A DNA stretch of 64,000 nucleotides from Pyrocephalus nanus (GCA_038380795.1 CM076270.1:13205001-13269000); one strand, 5' to 3'; counted from the first letter of the stretch, positions 28,201-37,900 are shown. Translations and numbers: made by a program. Notes: a model not told the origin generated them from the letters alone.

Positions 28201-29893
28201 GATGCGTAATTACTGATGCGTAATTACTGTAGTGGGCCAAGGAAACCTGAACAAATCCAGACCATGCAGATTTCAGGCACTGGGCTTAGGATAGCTCAAA
28301 CCTTACTAGTCAGTACTTCCAAGATTAACTACCTGTTTAGAATCCCAGCTAACCAGAAAGCCTGACATTTTCATCCTCTATCTGTAAAGAAGCAACTGAC
28401 AGTAAAAAGCACATGTCCTGTAAAAATGACAACTGGACACTGATCACCCTGCGGGAAAAGTATTTACAGCGCTCTTCACTCCCCAGATCCCCTGACTTGG
28501 GTCAGTTATGCGCTCACAGGGTGCAAATTAACTGGAGATATTTTTATTTTGTCCATTTGATGCAAATAAAGTCCTGCACTGCCAGTTTTCCAGCCTGCAG
28601 AGATACAGGGCACTTGGGAAAAACAAATCACTGGGGACACCAACAGATTTGTTTTGAGACTCCAGCCACTAACTCTAAACAAGAGCCTGAGCAAGCCAAA
28701 TCCTACAGAAAACAAATCTTTGTTTAAGACAGGCTCTTCAAGCACAGAACTCCTGCAAAACCCTTCCACAGCAGGCCAGATGGGGGACTTCAGGAATTGC
28801 CTCCAAGTCTTTGCGCAGCAATTGTCAGCCTGCCTAGAAATTAGGATTCCTTTCATGCACGCACTCAATTATTGCCAGGTCTCCTCTCTGTCCTCTGCAT
28901 GTCACTCGCCTGGCTAATAAAATCCCGGACCCGAGCTCACCTCTCCCAAGGCTTACTCTGCTCCCACGGGACGCTCCAACCGAAGGAGCCCCTCACCGTC
29001 AGAGTGAAGCCCTGACCAGCACAGTCTCCTTCCCGAGCTCCCTGCTCCCCCAGTCCGACAAAACCCACACAGGCCCCTGGAATCACCCATCCCCACCACA
29101 GCCCCACAGCTCCCCATCCTCTCCTGAGCCAACCCCCCCGGTCTTGCTGACCCCCACCATTGCCTCCCGGACCCCCACAGCCACCCCCCATCCTGCTGGC
29201 CCCCACCACCCCCACCCCAGTCCCATAGTCCCCCATTCTCTCCTGAGCCCAGGTCCTTCATCCCCGCTCACAGCCAATCCTACAGGACCCACGCAGATCC
29301 CTGGATTCACCCATTCCCACCACAGCCCGCGGCTCCCTATCCTCTCCCTAAGCGCCAGGTCCCTCATCCACGCTCGCAGCCCTATCCATCCTCCCCTGCA
29401 TCCCAAACCTGCCTCCCTCCCGCCAGCCCCATAGACACCCTGCCTCACGGACCCCACAGCCACTCTCCCCTCCTCCTGCTGACCTCCACCATCCCCATAG
29501 CCTTCCATCCCCCAGCCTCTAAAAGCTTCCACCCCAACCCCACAGAAGCCCCTCAGCCCCGGCTGAGCGCCCGGACGCTGCCCAACACCTCAGCCTGCGG
29601 AGCCCTCGGCCGCACTCACCGATCAGCTGCCGCACCTCCTCCTCGCTCAGGTAGATGCTGAGGCTGGGCCCAGGGCCACCGGGGGGCCAGTCCGGGGCGT
29701 GCAGGCCGGGCTGGCCCTGGACGGGCAGCAGCAGCAGGAGCAGCAGCGGCGGGGGCGGCAGCAGCAGGCGGAGGAGATGGCGGCGCGGGCCCCGCACCCA
29801 CCGGCACCGCCACGGTCCCGCGCCCGCCTCCCCCACCGCCTCACGCGGCCGGCCCCGCCGCCTCCCGCCGGGCTCCCGGCGCCGCGACCCCAT
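1149..29893 (-). CDS. RYK: RYK receptor-like tyrosine kinase, 5' part (exons 1-9, residues 1-382)
   Basis: This is the single-pass membrane receptor that binds Wnt ligands through an extracellular WIF domain and has a catalytically impaired kinase domain. Coding exons on the minus strand are 29893-29620, 15301-15180, 13650-13551, 13238-13104, 11253-11197, 10541-10397, 6586-6486, 3856-3731 and 1235-1149. Every junction is GT-AG and all phases agree (1,147 nt, 382 codons plus one base). Visible parts are a signal peptide near residues 40-60, a WIF domain about 75-205, a KRRK tetrabasic site at 203-206, a transmembrane segment about 243-267, a Ser/Thr-rich juxtamembrane region 278-312, and the kinase start with a QEGTFG loop (352-357) and FVKTVK (K379 probably the beta-3 lysine). 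N-glycosylation sequons lie at N153, N188, N192, N196 and N224. The remaining roughly 225 residues lie left of base 1. The family match is unambiguous through all nine exons. Confidence 0.97.
2508..2616 (+). mobile_element. CR1 LINE 3' fragment
   Basis: It contains TGTGGATGTGGCACTT, GGTGGCCTTGGCAGT and the CTTTTCCAACCTTAAT tail. A similar copy lies at 48,555. Confidence 0.75.
3156..3200 (+). mobile_element. Possible short CR1 tail
   Basis: Only about 45 bases, with CCCTTCCAACTCAGGACATT and ending in ATTCCATGA, resemble a CR1 3' end. It may be chance. Confidence 0.35.
3731..3856 (-). CDS. RYK: RYK exon 8 (start of kinase-like domain)
   Basis: It codes for residues 312-353 plus one base: YPTLRIEKNDLKSVTLMEAK, then VKDIAISRERITLKDVLQE. 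This leads into the nucleotide-binding loop. The acceptor is CCTCAG, the donor GTATTT. Confidence 0.97.
4902..5265 (-). mobile_element. CR1 LINE 3' fragment
   Basis: Reverse-oriented CR1: it begins ATCACAGAATCACAGG and contains CTGCCATGGGCAGGGACACC and the region coding upstream of the 3' UTR. It lies in RYK intron 7. Confidence 0.92.
5884..6259 (+). mobile_element. CR1 LINE 3' fragment (older subfamily)
   Basis: Forward CR1 with AGGAAAAGGTTCTTCCCCCA and GGGTCCCTTCCAGCTCAGGA. The sequence differs from the 4902 copy, which suggests another subfamily. It lies in RYK intron 7. Confidence 0.9.
6486..6586 (-). CDS. RYK: RYK exon 7 (Ser/Thr-rich juxtamembrane region)
   Basis: It codes for residues 278-311 plus one base: SISDSSSSQGLSQPSTQTTQ, then YLRADTPNNATPVT. 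This is the cytoplasmic linker between membrane and kinase domain. The acceptor is AACCAG, the donor GTAAGT. Confidence 0.97.
8690..8772 (-). mobile_element. CR1 LINE 3' fragment, short
   Basis: It contains GGTTTGGGTTGGAAGGGCC and CTCTCTGCCATTGGCAGGGA, a diverged CR1 tail in reverse. Confidence 0.8.
9690..10090 (-). mobile_element. CR1 LINE 3' fragment
   Basis: Reverse CR1 with CCCTGCCATGGGCAGGGACA, CTTGGACACTTCCAGGGATG and further 5' sequence to about 10090. It lies in RYK intron 6. Confidence 0.92.
10397..10541 (-). CDS. RYK: RYK exon 6 (transmembrane segment)
   Basis: It codes for residues 231-277 plus two bases. DPVNAAPTTSTR leads into a 25-residue hydrophobic span, VFYISVGVCC to ILAVLHL, followed by HSMKRIELDD. 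This is the single membrane-spanning helix and the first cytoplasmic residues. The acceptor is TTTCAG, the donor GTGTGT. Confidence 0.97.
10542..11196 (-). other. RYK intron 5
   Basis: Short intron with an A-run at about 10585-10602 and a G-run of 14 near 10719. Nothing else is recognised. Confidence 0.85.
11197..11253 (-). CDS. RYK: RYK exon 5 (extracellular stalk, 57 nt)
   Basis: A short exon coding for residues 211-229: KLEPEVKSPTADKNSSKAL, with a sequon at N224. It is less conserved than its neighbours, but phase (1 in, 1 out), length and the LE.VK pattern fit the RYK stalk. The acceptor is CTTTAG, the donor GTAAGT. The junction codon with exon 6 gives Phe230. Confidence 0.9.
12132..12180. 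repeat. AT-rich simple sequence (TTA/TAAT)
   Basis: About 50 bases of TTAATTATTATATTTA-type simple sequence in RYK intron 4. Confidence 0.8.
12814..12870. repeat. A-rich simple sequence (AAAAT/AAATA)
   Basis: ATATATATGTATATA runs into AAAATAAAAATAAA-type sequence in RYK intron 4. Confidence 0.8.
13104..13238 (-). CDS. RYK: RYK exon 4 (end of WIF domain, tetrabasic site)
   Basis: It codes for residues 166-210 plus one base. It contains VELSCTG, the sequons NLT, NSS and NIT, and FKRRK, the tetrabasic motif at which RYK ectodomain cleavage has been described. The codon TGT at residue 168 gives Cys where I expect Arg from mammalian RYK. The acceptor is TTCACAG, the donor GTAAGA. Confidence 0.96.
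13239..13550 (-). other. RYK intron 3
   Basis: A 312-nt intron with GT-AG borders and no recognised content. Confidence 0.9.
13551..13650 (-). CDS. RYK: RYK exon 3 (WIF domain)
   Basis: It codes for residues 133-165 plus one base: VEYKLGFQV, then QANISLQGEVPRTLS with a sequon at N153. The acceptor is TTACAG, the donor GTAAAA, and the exit phase is 1. Confidence 0.97.
13651..15179 (-). other. RYK intron 2
   Basis: A 1.5-kb intron with GT-AG borders. I recognise no repeat or exon in it. Confidence 0.88.
15180..15301 (-). CDS. RYK: RYK exon 2 (WIF domain)
   Basis: It codes for residues 92-132, including LDAELSYVRNDVINHYALSF and ending HFTWHAKSK, the conserved first half of the RYK WIF domain. 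Acceptor is TTGCAG at 15307-15302, donor GTGAGC at 15179-15174. Phase is 1 in and 0 out. Confidence 0.97.
15766..16062 (-). mobile_element. CR1 LINE 3' fragment
   Basis: Reverse CR1 with CAGGGTGGTTTGGGTTGGAA and CCTTGGACACTTCCAGGGAT. It lies in RYK intron 1. Confidence 0.92.
21601..21645. repeat. Short tandem CCCACATGCTGATT
   Basis: About 2.5 copies of a 16-bp unit (CCCACATGCTGATTCC) in RYK intron 1. Confidence 0.85.
22321..22379. promoter_or_regulatory. Possible HMG-box (SOX/TCF-like) site cluster in RYK intron 1
   Basis: ACAAAGGCG at 22321-22329 and its exact reverse complement CGCCTTTGT at 22371-22379, with CCTTTGT in between at 22359-22365. Three such cores within 60 bases suggest an enhancer, but there is no direct proof. 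Confidence 0.25.
24956..25465 (+). mobile_element. CR1 LINE fragment, older
   Basis: Forward CR1 of about 510 bp. It has TCACACCTGGAGCACTGGGC, the AGAAGAGGCTGAGAAAGCTG stretch, and near its end the typical CCTGGGCAGGAGG...GATGACCTCCAGAG. It is diverged, so an old insertion. Confidence 0.88.
25946..26000. repeat. Interrupted A-run of about 55 bases
   Basis: A-tract broken by two or three C bases, in RYK intron 1. It could be a microsatellite or the tail of an old retrocopy; no retrocopy body is recognised upstream. Confidence 0.9.
29055..29480. repeat. C-rich degenerate repeat in RYK intron 1
   Basis: A segment at about 29060-29135 recurs in diverged form at about 29284-29355, and CCATCCTCTCCTGAGCC-like strings occur at about 29115, 29231 and 29337. 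This is a degenerate C-rich minisatellite lying just 3' of exon 1. Confidence 0.7.
29620..29893 (-). CDS. RYK: RYK exon 1 (start codon, signal peptide, start of WIF domain)
   Basis: It codes for residues 1-91 plus one base of codon 92 and ends at a GTGAGT donor (29619-29614). The ATG at 29893-29891 is the only in-frame Met in the exon and has G at -3 and +4. An Arg-rich stretch of about 39 residues precedes a Leu/Pro-rich hydrophobic core (residues 40-58), which I take as the signal peptide. The segment SIYLSEEEVRQLIG matches the start of the RYK WIF region. The frame stays open upstream of the ATG for more than 50 codons without another Met. Confidence 0.92.
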
Positions 29894-29930
29894 GGCTCGG
29901 CGGGGACGGAGAGAGGAAAGAAGGGAGGGT

Positions 29931-29992
29931 CGGGGGGACGCTGGGGGGACGCTGGGGGGACGCGGGGGGGACACGGGGGGGACGCGGGCGGG
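29931..29992. repeat. 11-bp G-rich tandem repeat in RYK 5' UTR/promoter
   Basis: About five tandem copies of GGGGGGACGCT-like units lie 40-100 bases upstream of the RYK start codon. The plus strand is G-rich and the sense (minus) strand C-rich. Confidence 0.8.
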
Positions 29993-30192
29993 ACCCCCCG
30001 CCCCGCCGGACCCTCGCACGGCGCGGCCGCCGCCAGGCCCCGCCCCGCGCACGCGCCGCTCTCGCCACTGCCGCGGGCGCCCCCTCAGCGCGGGGGGGGC
30101 GGGATCCTCTCACGGCTTTTCCCGCCTCTTCCCGCATTCTGCCCGGGGCCTGGAGGAAGAGGAGGAGGGAGGAGGTCCTGCGGTTCCTGCCA

Positions 30193-30880
30193 GTCACAGA
30201 ATCACTGAGATCGGAATGAATGTCTGAGGTCATCGAGTCCAACCTGCGCCCGATTCCCACCTTGTCATCCAGCCCAGAGCACTGAGTGCTACGTCCAGCC
30301 CTCCCTTGGACACCTCCGGGGATGGGGACTCCACCACCTCCCGGGGCAGCCCCTGCCAATGCCTGACCACCCTTTCCAGGAAGAAATTCTTCCTGATGTT
30401 CCACTTGATCTTCCTCTGGCACAGCTGGAGACCATTCCCTCTCCTCCTGTCCCTTGTTCCCTGGGAGCAGAGCTCGCCCCCTCCCCGGCTCCCCCCTCCT
30501 GTCAGGGAGTTGCAGAGCCAGAAGGTCCCCCCTGAGCCTCCTTTTCTTCAGGCTGAGCAGCACCCCCCAGCTCTCTCAGCCGCTCCTGCTGCTCCAGTCC
30601 CTTCCCAGCTCTGTTCCCTTCCCTGCACACGCTCCAGCCCCTCAAAGCCCTTCCTGAACTGAAGGGTCCAGAACTAGACACAGCACTGGAGATGCCTCAG
30701 CAGTGCCAGCACAGGGGGACAATCCCTGCCCTGGGCCTGTGGCCACACTGGTTGTGACACAGCCCAGGTGCCCTAGGCCTCTTTGCCCACTTGGGCACAC
30801 CTGGGCTTGTGACCAGCCTCTGTCACCAGCACTCCAAGGGCCTTTTCCAGGTCCCTCATGGTCTCTGACCCCATCCCGAT
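30193..30880 (-). mobile_element. CR1 LINE 3' fragment, about 0.7 kb
   Basis: Reverse CR1 starting at TCACAGAATCACTGAGATCG. It contains the CTGGGAGCAGAGCTCGCCCC region and reaches the part with CACTTGGGCACACCTGGG. It is the longest CR1 copy seen and sits just upstream of the RYK CpG island. Confidence 0.88.
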
Positions 30881-31138
30881 GGAAGGCTGGCAAGAGTGGG
30901 TGCTGCACCCCAGGCTGCCACCGAATTGCCTCACACTCGCCCTGAGCCCCCTACATGTCCCTATGTTCCCCCTTGACTGTCACTGCTCCATCCTGAACCC
31001 TCCCAGTCCCACAGCCTACCCTGGCCATCCACCACAGCCTGCCCTGGCCATCCATCCATGATGGGCCAGGGGAGTCAGACCCACATGGCTGGAAATGCTC
31101 TGCCAAAACATCCCAGAAAAGATAATCCTGGAATAAGT

Positions 31139-31345
31139 TATTGTGGTGGGTCAATTCTGGTGGGACACTTGGTGCCCTCCAGAGCCCTCCTCAGCCAGAC
31201 AGGGGAGAGAAAATGTAATGAAGGGCTTATAAGTCGAGCTAAGGACAGGGAGATCACTCAGCTGTTACCGTCATGGGCAAAACAGACTCAGTTTGGGGAA
31301 ATGTATGAAATTTATTACCAATGAGATCAATAGGATAATGAGAAG
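31139..31345 (+). mobile_element. LTR-like fragment of an avian endogenous retrovirus
   Basis: The string GGACAGGGAGATCACTCAGC, then GGGCAAAACAGACTCAGTTT and AAATTTATTACCAATGA, resembles a widespread songbird LTR family as I remember it. No internal retroviral sequence or partner LTR is seen, so it would be a solo or partial LTR. The borders are approximate. Confidence 0.5.
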
Positions 31346-31808
31346 TCCACTTTAGAGCCGGCTGGCATTGTCTGCACTGGACACAGGGGAAGCTTCTGGC
31401 AGCTTCTCAAAGCCACCCCTGTAGCCCCCTGCAGCCCCCTGCTACCCAGAACCCAACACACTTCTCAAAAGCTTTCCCAAATGGAAATCCTGCTAGAATA
31501 CCAGCATTTTAGATGAAGAAGATGTCCTTTTTTGGTAATAATTTTAAAACTAAAAAATAAGGGTATTTTAAATACACATTTTATAAGTATATAAGACATA
31601 CCAATGTTCTATTTAACATTTTAATCTGCTTTTTTTATCTTACAGTGCTGTCAAAGCTAAGAAGCAGCAGCAGCAGCGTTTCATTTCACTGTAACAAAGA
31701 GCCTTTGGCCCACAGGGGATGGTGATTTCAACCCCAGCCAAGCCATTTTGCCTGTCATGATCCTGAAGTAAAATCTAAACTGTAAACACATCTCCTGTTC
31801 TCTTACAG

Positions 31809-31965
31809 TATGGAATGCCAGCAGCAGGGCTGCCTCACAGCTGATATATTTTTAAAGAATGCAGTAATAATCAAGCCCAGTGATGAAAACAACAATAAAT
31901 TCCAGCATGAGACTTTGAATCTCCTGACCTTTTCCCCAAATCCTCTGCTGTGCAGAATTTCAAAG
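31809..31965 (+). other. Candidate unannotated exon (157 nt, frame open throughout)
   Basis: A pyrimidine tract followed by TTCTCTTACAG ends at 31808 and CAAAG/GTAAGG begins the donor at 31966. Between them the frame from ATG at 31810 stays open for 52 codons, starting MECQQQGCLTADIFLK and exiting in phase 0. I do not recognise the peptide, and no partner exon was identified. It could be a non-coding RNA exon, a coding exon of an unrecognised gene, or chance. Confidence 0.22.
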
Positions 31966-34900
31966 GTAAGGATTGCTGTGGCAGTTTGGCGCAAACCCCC
32001 TTTTTAAGATGTCCGCCTTTCCCCTGAAACACAAAAACCTCTGTTCCGATCAGCTAGGGAAGTGGATTTTGTTTTTCTGAGATGGCTACTGACCCAAACA
32101 CGCCTCATTCCTCTCTCCTCCAGGCTGAGGAGCTGCCTCCATCATCACCTTCCTACCTGCTGTCACACCTGGCTGCTCTCCAGCTCTTCTAGAGAGCAGT
32201 GACAGCTTTGCTGTCAGCAAATCCATCATGGGGGGCTGCCTTGCTTGATTGAGGTTTTCAGCAGAAGTATCACAATAGTCATTTATAACCATTAAATCAC
32301 TTAATAGCTTTAAATTACACGCTCCCTCCTGACCTGCCGGCAGGAATTCCGTCTGTCCGTGGGACACCCTGACAGCAGGACATGCAGAATAATTAACCAT
32401 GGAGAGGTTTAATCAGTGAGTCTTTCAGCTCGTAATCCTAAAAATGGAGAAAGTGTGTGGGAAGTTCTGCATTTCTAATCACGGTGGTGAAAGAGAAATC
32501 TCTCACACACCTGCCCACAATAACCACCACTTCCTTAACAGTGTTAGGTGTAAAAAAATAAAACATCAACCTGCAATGGAATGGGAAGTTATGTGCAAGT
32601 CTGGGGTTGGGTGGATGTGGCCCAGCCTGCCCAGCACTGGTTGCTGAGAGAGAGCCTTCCACACCACAGCTCGTCCACAGGCTGTTTCCTCAGCCCCCAA
32701 ACCCAGCGTCTGGGCATCTGTGTTTGTTTGCCCTGCAGGCACAGCCTGAAGCTCAGTCTCCAGCTGGCTCCTGATCCATCTCACTGAGGGACTCGAGGAC
32801 AGACAGACAATGTTGGTCTGATGTGATCAAAACCAAGACCGAGGCCCATCAGACAAAGACCAAGCAAAATGTTGATGCCGTTTTCCAATGAGTTGACAGG
32901 CAACTCACATGGGGAAACACTGCCAGCATGAATCCACCACTTGGACAGATCCCCGCTTCACTCCCAATGAGTGCATTGAGGGAACAGCAAGGAGTTGCTC
33001 TTGCTCTCCGGAGGGAGGACAAACCCAGCGAGTCCAACATGGTGTAGGCACCAGGCAGGAGACAAACAGCTCTTTTTTTCCATGGGTTTGTTGAAGACTT
33101 GGCAGAAGAAACAGGGAAATGTGGATGCTCCTCAGCTGTAACAGTGTTCAGTGGTAGCAGGACCCACAGAAACCCCCATGTGGACATTCCATTTTCCGCT
33201 TTCCATTTTCCACTGCACCTCATTTTCCCCAAACCCATTTCTGTCTTCATGAGGAACAAGGGAGAGCAATATCCATGCAGGCACTGTGGTTAACATGACT
33301 TTAACCTTAACCTTGGCCATCCCTGCCTTGAATGCAGGAACACAATATTCAGCACAAATGTGACGTTCAGCAGAAGGACCCGTGTGGGATTATTTTCCTG
33401 CCATTCCTTTTCAGAGAGTATGTAACTGCCTCCTGGAAGCCACTGGCTGATTTTAACAAAAGGTCACCAAAACCACATAAACCAAAGGCAAATAAATGTA
33501 TTCTTGGGCCGTGGCTGCCAGCCTGACACGGAGCTAAAAGCCTGGCTGGGGTGGCTGCTCCCTCACGCCCGTGAGTTTGATTGTTTGTTGAGCCCTGAAG
33601 CTATAATTAAAATGCAGTCTGCAAGGATAATTGGGGAGATTAGAAGCCAAATGAAGGTTTCATGGATGTCAAGAAACATCTCATTGGAAAAAGGTGAAAA
33701 ATGCAACTCACGGGCCAGCTCAAACCCTGAAGATCTTCTGTTGATTTTTTTTGGCTGCAGAGACTATTTTTGGCAGGATTGAGTTCACAGTCTTTCAAAA
33801 CCATTCTGAGGAAGATTATATTTCAAGAGGATACATGAAGTCTCTCCATGGCAAGCTGCTAGCAATAGCTGTGAACTCACAGCGCTCACATGGAAAAGTT
33901 TTGCTTGGATAGGCCCTGGGATGCATCGCTGTGTGTGCTCCCAGACTGATTGTATCAGCACTTACGACCGCTGGGTCCCAGGAGGGATGGAAGAGCTGAA
34001 ATTCATTTCTGGATGAAAAACAAACCTGTAAAAGCAAATAGCTGACAATTAATGGCACTGGTGGGAATTTGATACATGAGGACCTCATGGAAGACACACG
34101 ATACAGGGATGTTTACATGGGTGTTGGGAGACAGGAGACAGGGCTTTGGGAATGATTGCTCCATGTCCAGACTTGCTCATACGTGCCACTGTGATACGGG
34201 GGGGCTTTCCCCACCTCCTCTTTGGGATTGTAAATAACTGCAGCGTTCCCTGGAGAGGAAAGCCGGCCCCTTCACACAGCACAGGAATGAAGTCCTTCTG
34301 CCTCTTCCAATCAGTCTTCCAACATTTTTGCCTTCGAACAGCTTCTCTCCTTTACAAGTACCAGGTGACCTCAGTGCTTGGATGGCTTCCAACACAACTG
34401 CACCTTGGTTCCATGACCCAGGAACTTTCAGCTCATCGCTTGCACAAGGACCTCTTGCCCACAAGGCTTCTCCACAGAAATGCTCTGGAGCTTTGTCTTT
34501 ACTTGTGGACAGCAGTTAGAAATGGGCAAAGGGGATTTTGGATTTAGGAGACCTAGAAAAAGATGTGACAGCTGAGCCTGTGAAAGCACCTAAGCTATTT
34601 AGTATTGATTGACTCCTTTATTATTTAGTATCATTTAGCATTCCCCCTTATTTAGTATTTATTTACCCCTTTCCCTGGGCAATGATGTGTCCTCACACCT
34701 CTGAGTAGGGATAATCCCCTCCATTTGCTCTGGTTTACCTCCCACCATTTCCTAAAGGGTTTCCCACTTCTGTCTTTTGTGGAGCAGGGTGCCCCAGGGT
34801 TTCCAGTTCTCCTCTCTGGATGGGGCAGACTGGGGGGGCTTGCTGCTTATTTTCTCGTACATCTCTAATTTTGCCCTCCCTTTTCCCATAGTCCAAGGTG

Positions 34901-37900
34901 AAGAACAACTCATATAAATAGACAGATGGCTTCCCTCAGATTAGCAACGACCCGTGGAGTCTTCCAGGGTAGGGAAGAGCTGAAACTTCAAGGTTTAAAA
35001 CATTCAGACTTTCCCACACATTCTTTTTATCCTGTCTCATCACGCATAAAGAGGAGGCACGGGGAAGTCTGGTGTCCCCCCTGTTTCTGGAATAGCACTG
35101 AGGCAAAGATAAAAACCTTCATACTTGCAACCTGCATCAGACTTCTCTTTTTCCTTTATTTAATTCCTAACTGTGCACACAGGTCCACAAAGCTGCCCTG
35201 GGGAAGGAAGGGCCAGCTGCTCCATCACTGCAGAGTTGGCTGGGATATACAGAGAGGAAAAGTCACTCACACAGCAGCAGAGGGAAATACCATGCACAAG
35301 TTCCAGCAAATGCAGCATTTAATGGAAAAAACATCCTGGGAACATGAAGCTGGCTGGAGCTGCTGTGGCATTAAGCACGGGAGGCTGAAGGAGAGCAGAG
35401 CCTCGGAATACGGTTTCAGCATGTGGTTGGGAAGGCACATGCCATTCCTGTGTTCCCTTATAAGGGGAGTGTGCATGCCACAGTATTGCTAAATATGAAA
35501 CAAATTGTGTTTGGGGGCTGGCTGTCCCACCTCCTCCCTCCCCAGGAGACCCAGGGGATACTGGCTGGCGTGTGTGTCATTGGAAGTGCTTTCCTTGCCA
35601 GTGGATGCCAGGATGTGGGGCCATGGATTGCACAACAAGGCTTGTAATGCTGTTACACTTTGCTCTGCACTCTACCAGAGCTTAATGCTCAGGTGAGACT
35701 TGGTATCAGGACAAAAATTACAAACAAAACTTTTCTCGATGACAAAATTGAGGGAGAATTGGAAAGATACCTGTTGGAGGGAGTAGAGAGGGCAAGCAGG
35801 CACCTCAACCTGCTCCTGGGTCTCCTGCTTGGTCTTTTGTTGGCTTTTCAGTGTGAATGATCCTTCAAGATTTGTCTCCAGGGGACTTCTTACGTCTCTG
35901 TTGGAACAACAGACTTTGCACTGTAGTTCAGCACTCCAGTGACTCCAAACACAGCAGTGACTCCAAACACAGCACCCATCCTCAGGGAGCTCAGTCTGTG
36001 GTGTCCCCTTTTCCCTTGGGAAGCCAATGGAGCAGCTGCTCTAAACTAATGAGGTTGTGTTTTACAGGTCACTTATGCAAATATTTCCCTGTGCTCTGGC
36101 AGTTGGAGCTGGTTTATGGTTTACCAGGGCTTTTTGGAGCCCACACATGATATGGGAATGGAGATAATTAGTTGTAGGAGTCACTGTATCCCATCCTTCC
36201 TTCACCAAAGCACAGTTGGAGTGTTTGCCCAAAAAGTGGAAAATATTTGTGATTTGCTTTCTGAGAAAGTATTAAAATCCCCATTTTCATTGGGATAAAT
36301 GATAACCAGAAAGAAGTACTGACCAAATCCCTCACCTTCTACAGAAAAGGTATGGAACTCCTGGATCCATCAAAGCTGGAAGCAGGAAAGAGCAGGACTC
36401 TCCCATTCCTCTCAGGGCTTAGATTGTTCTGGGAAGCAGTGAACCTGAACTTCAGGCTGCAGAGATCTAACTCTTGTCTCCCCTTTTTTGTCCAAGTAGC
36501 ATTACAGCTCTTGGAATGTCACCAGCACCAACCAACAATGGGGCTGAGAAGGAGCAAACCCAGGTAGCAGTCTCTTCCCAGGACTGGGCAATGCTGTTAC
36601 ACCCTAAGCTCACGTGGACACTTGTATTGAAGATAAATATATTTTACTTCTGAAAAAAAAAAAAACAAACCCACAATAGATTCCTGTGCCTGATATATTC
36701 CCATATACATAAAAATAGGTGGACTTTAATCATGCTTTCATTGCAGATCCCACAGGCCAACTAATAGATTCAGAGTCCTTTTCTCTGGGCTTGGAAGGGG
36801 CTCAACACTAATAAACCAAAAGACTTAGCAGGATGTTTTTCCCTCGTTAAAATGCTTTGTGCTTTTGACTCTACTCTGTTCTGTCAGGGCTGCTGTGTTT
36901 TCATTGATCCTCATCTTGAAATTGAGGTTAGGGTGAGGAAAAAGGCTGTGGAAAGGCAACCTGGCTTCCTCCCATGCAACCATTCCTGGGTCCTTTCATA
37001 GTCCCAGCCGGGCCATTTTTTCCCCAGCAGCTCCCACCACGTGAATCCGAGTATACCCAAAATTTAATGAAAACTCCTTCTTTCAAAAGAGCCTAAACAT
37101 TTTTAAATGCTTTCCATAAAATACCCAGTATTCCCATGTGGATTTCAGTGCTGGGAAATCCTTCAAAGCCCCAGAGCCAGCAAGAAGGAATCCTGTCAGC
37201 AGGAACTTGCGTGGGCCAGATTTTGCCCTGGCTTGGACGATGGCTGCAGGATTCTCACACCCTTGCACCAGCTGATTAAAACTTTGTCATTGTTGTGCCA
37301 AAAATCCTGGGGATTTTTCTTGCTTTCTGATCACTGTGCTCAGCCGTTTCTCTTTCATGAGCAAAATCAGCTGTGTTTCCTTGGCTTTTCCCTGTAAAGC
37401 AGAAACCTGACCATGAACTGCTTCCACAGGTCTTATTTCAGCATTTTCTTGAGCTGTGGGTGACAGGGCTGGACACTGATGGGTCACAGCAATTAATTCC
37501 ATCTCCTGTTTCCTGCTGGAGGCATCTCCACATGGGACAGGGTAAGGATTAGGTCAGGTGGAAAGGAGCTTTGTGCTGCTTAACATCTCTTGAACACCAA
37601 ACAGCAAAAGGCAGCTCTTGGAATACCAACCACAGGCATTTTTATGGGGTGAAAGTCGTATGGACAGTTTACAGCCATGCAGTTCAGTTTCTAAACTGCT
37701 TTTAGTTTGGTGATATTGGCATCTCACTTGTGCTAGAAATCCCTCCTGGAGAGGGCAACAGATTCCCTATCCCCCCTTTATAAGCTTTGTCCCACACATG
37801 CAATGGGGTTGTCATTAAAGACTTGTTACCGTGTGCAGAATGAAGCCAGCCAGAGAGCAATGCTCCTTAAGGAATCATGGGGAAAAGCCCTTGGCTGGAA

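Larger units (their letters stand above)
15302..29619 (-). other. RYK intron 1 (14.3 kb)
   Basis: The long first intron runs from the signal-peptide exon to the WIF exon. It holds CR1 copies (15766-16062 minus, 24956-25465 plus), A-runs near 20888 and 25946-26000, a short tandem at 21601-21645, a palindrome at 21688-21703, a possible HMG-box site cluster near 22320 and a C-rich degenerate repeat at 29055-29480. The rest is unremarkable unique sequence, and no coding exon is recognised. Confidence 0.85.
29560..30130. promoter_or_regulatory. RYK: CpG island covering RYK exon 1 and promoter
   Basis: Very GC-rich sequence dense in CpG, including runs such as GCGCGGCCGCCGCC at about 30020. It spans the first coding exon, the 5' UTR and about 200 bases upstream. 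No TATA box is seen, as expected for a CpG-island promoter. The transcription start cannot be placed exactly, but lies upstream of 29893. Confidence 0.75.

Noticed and set aside
29841..30563. Minus-strand open frame of 240 codons over the RYK promoter
   Set aside because: It runs from CR1 sequence into the CpG island and is out of frame with RYK. CR1-derived and GC-driven.
35640..35695. Splice-like pair enclosing a 14-base microexon
   Set aside because: CTACCAG and GTGAGA are present, but 14 bases with no partner exons cannot be supported.
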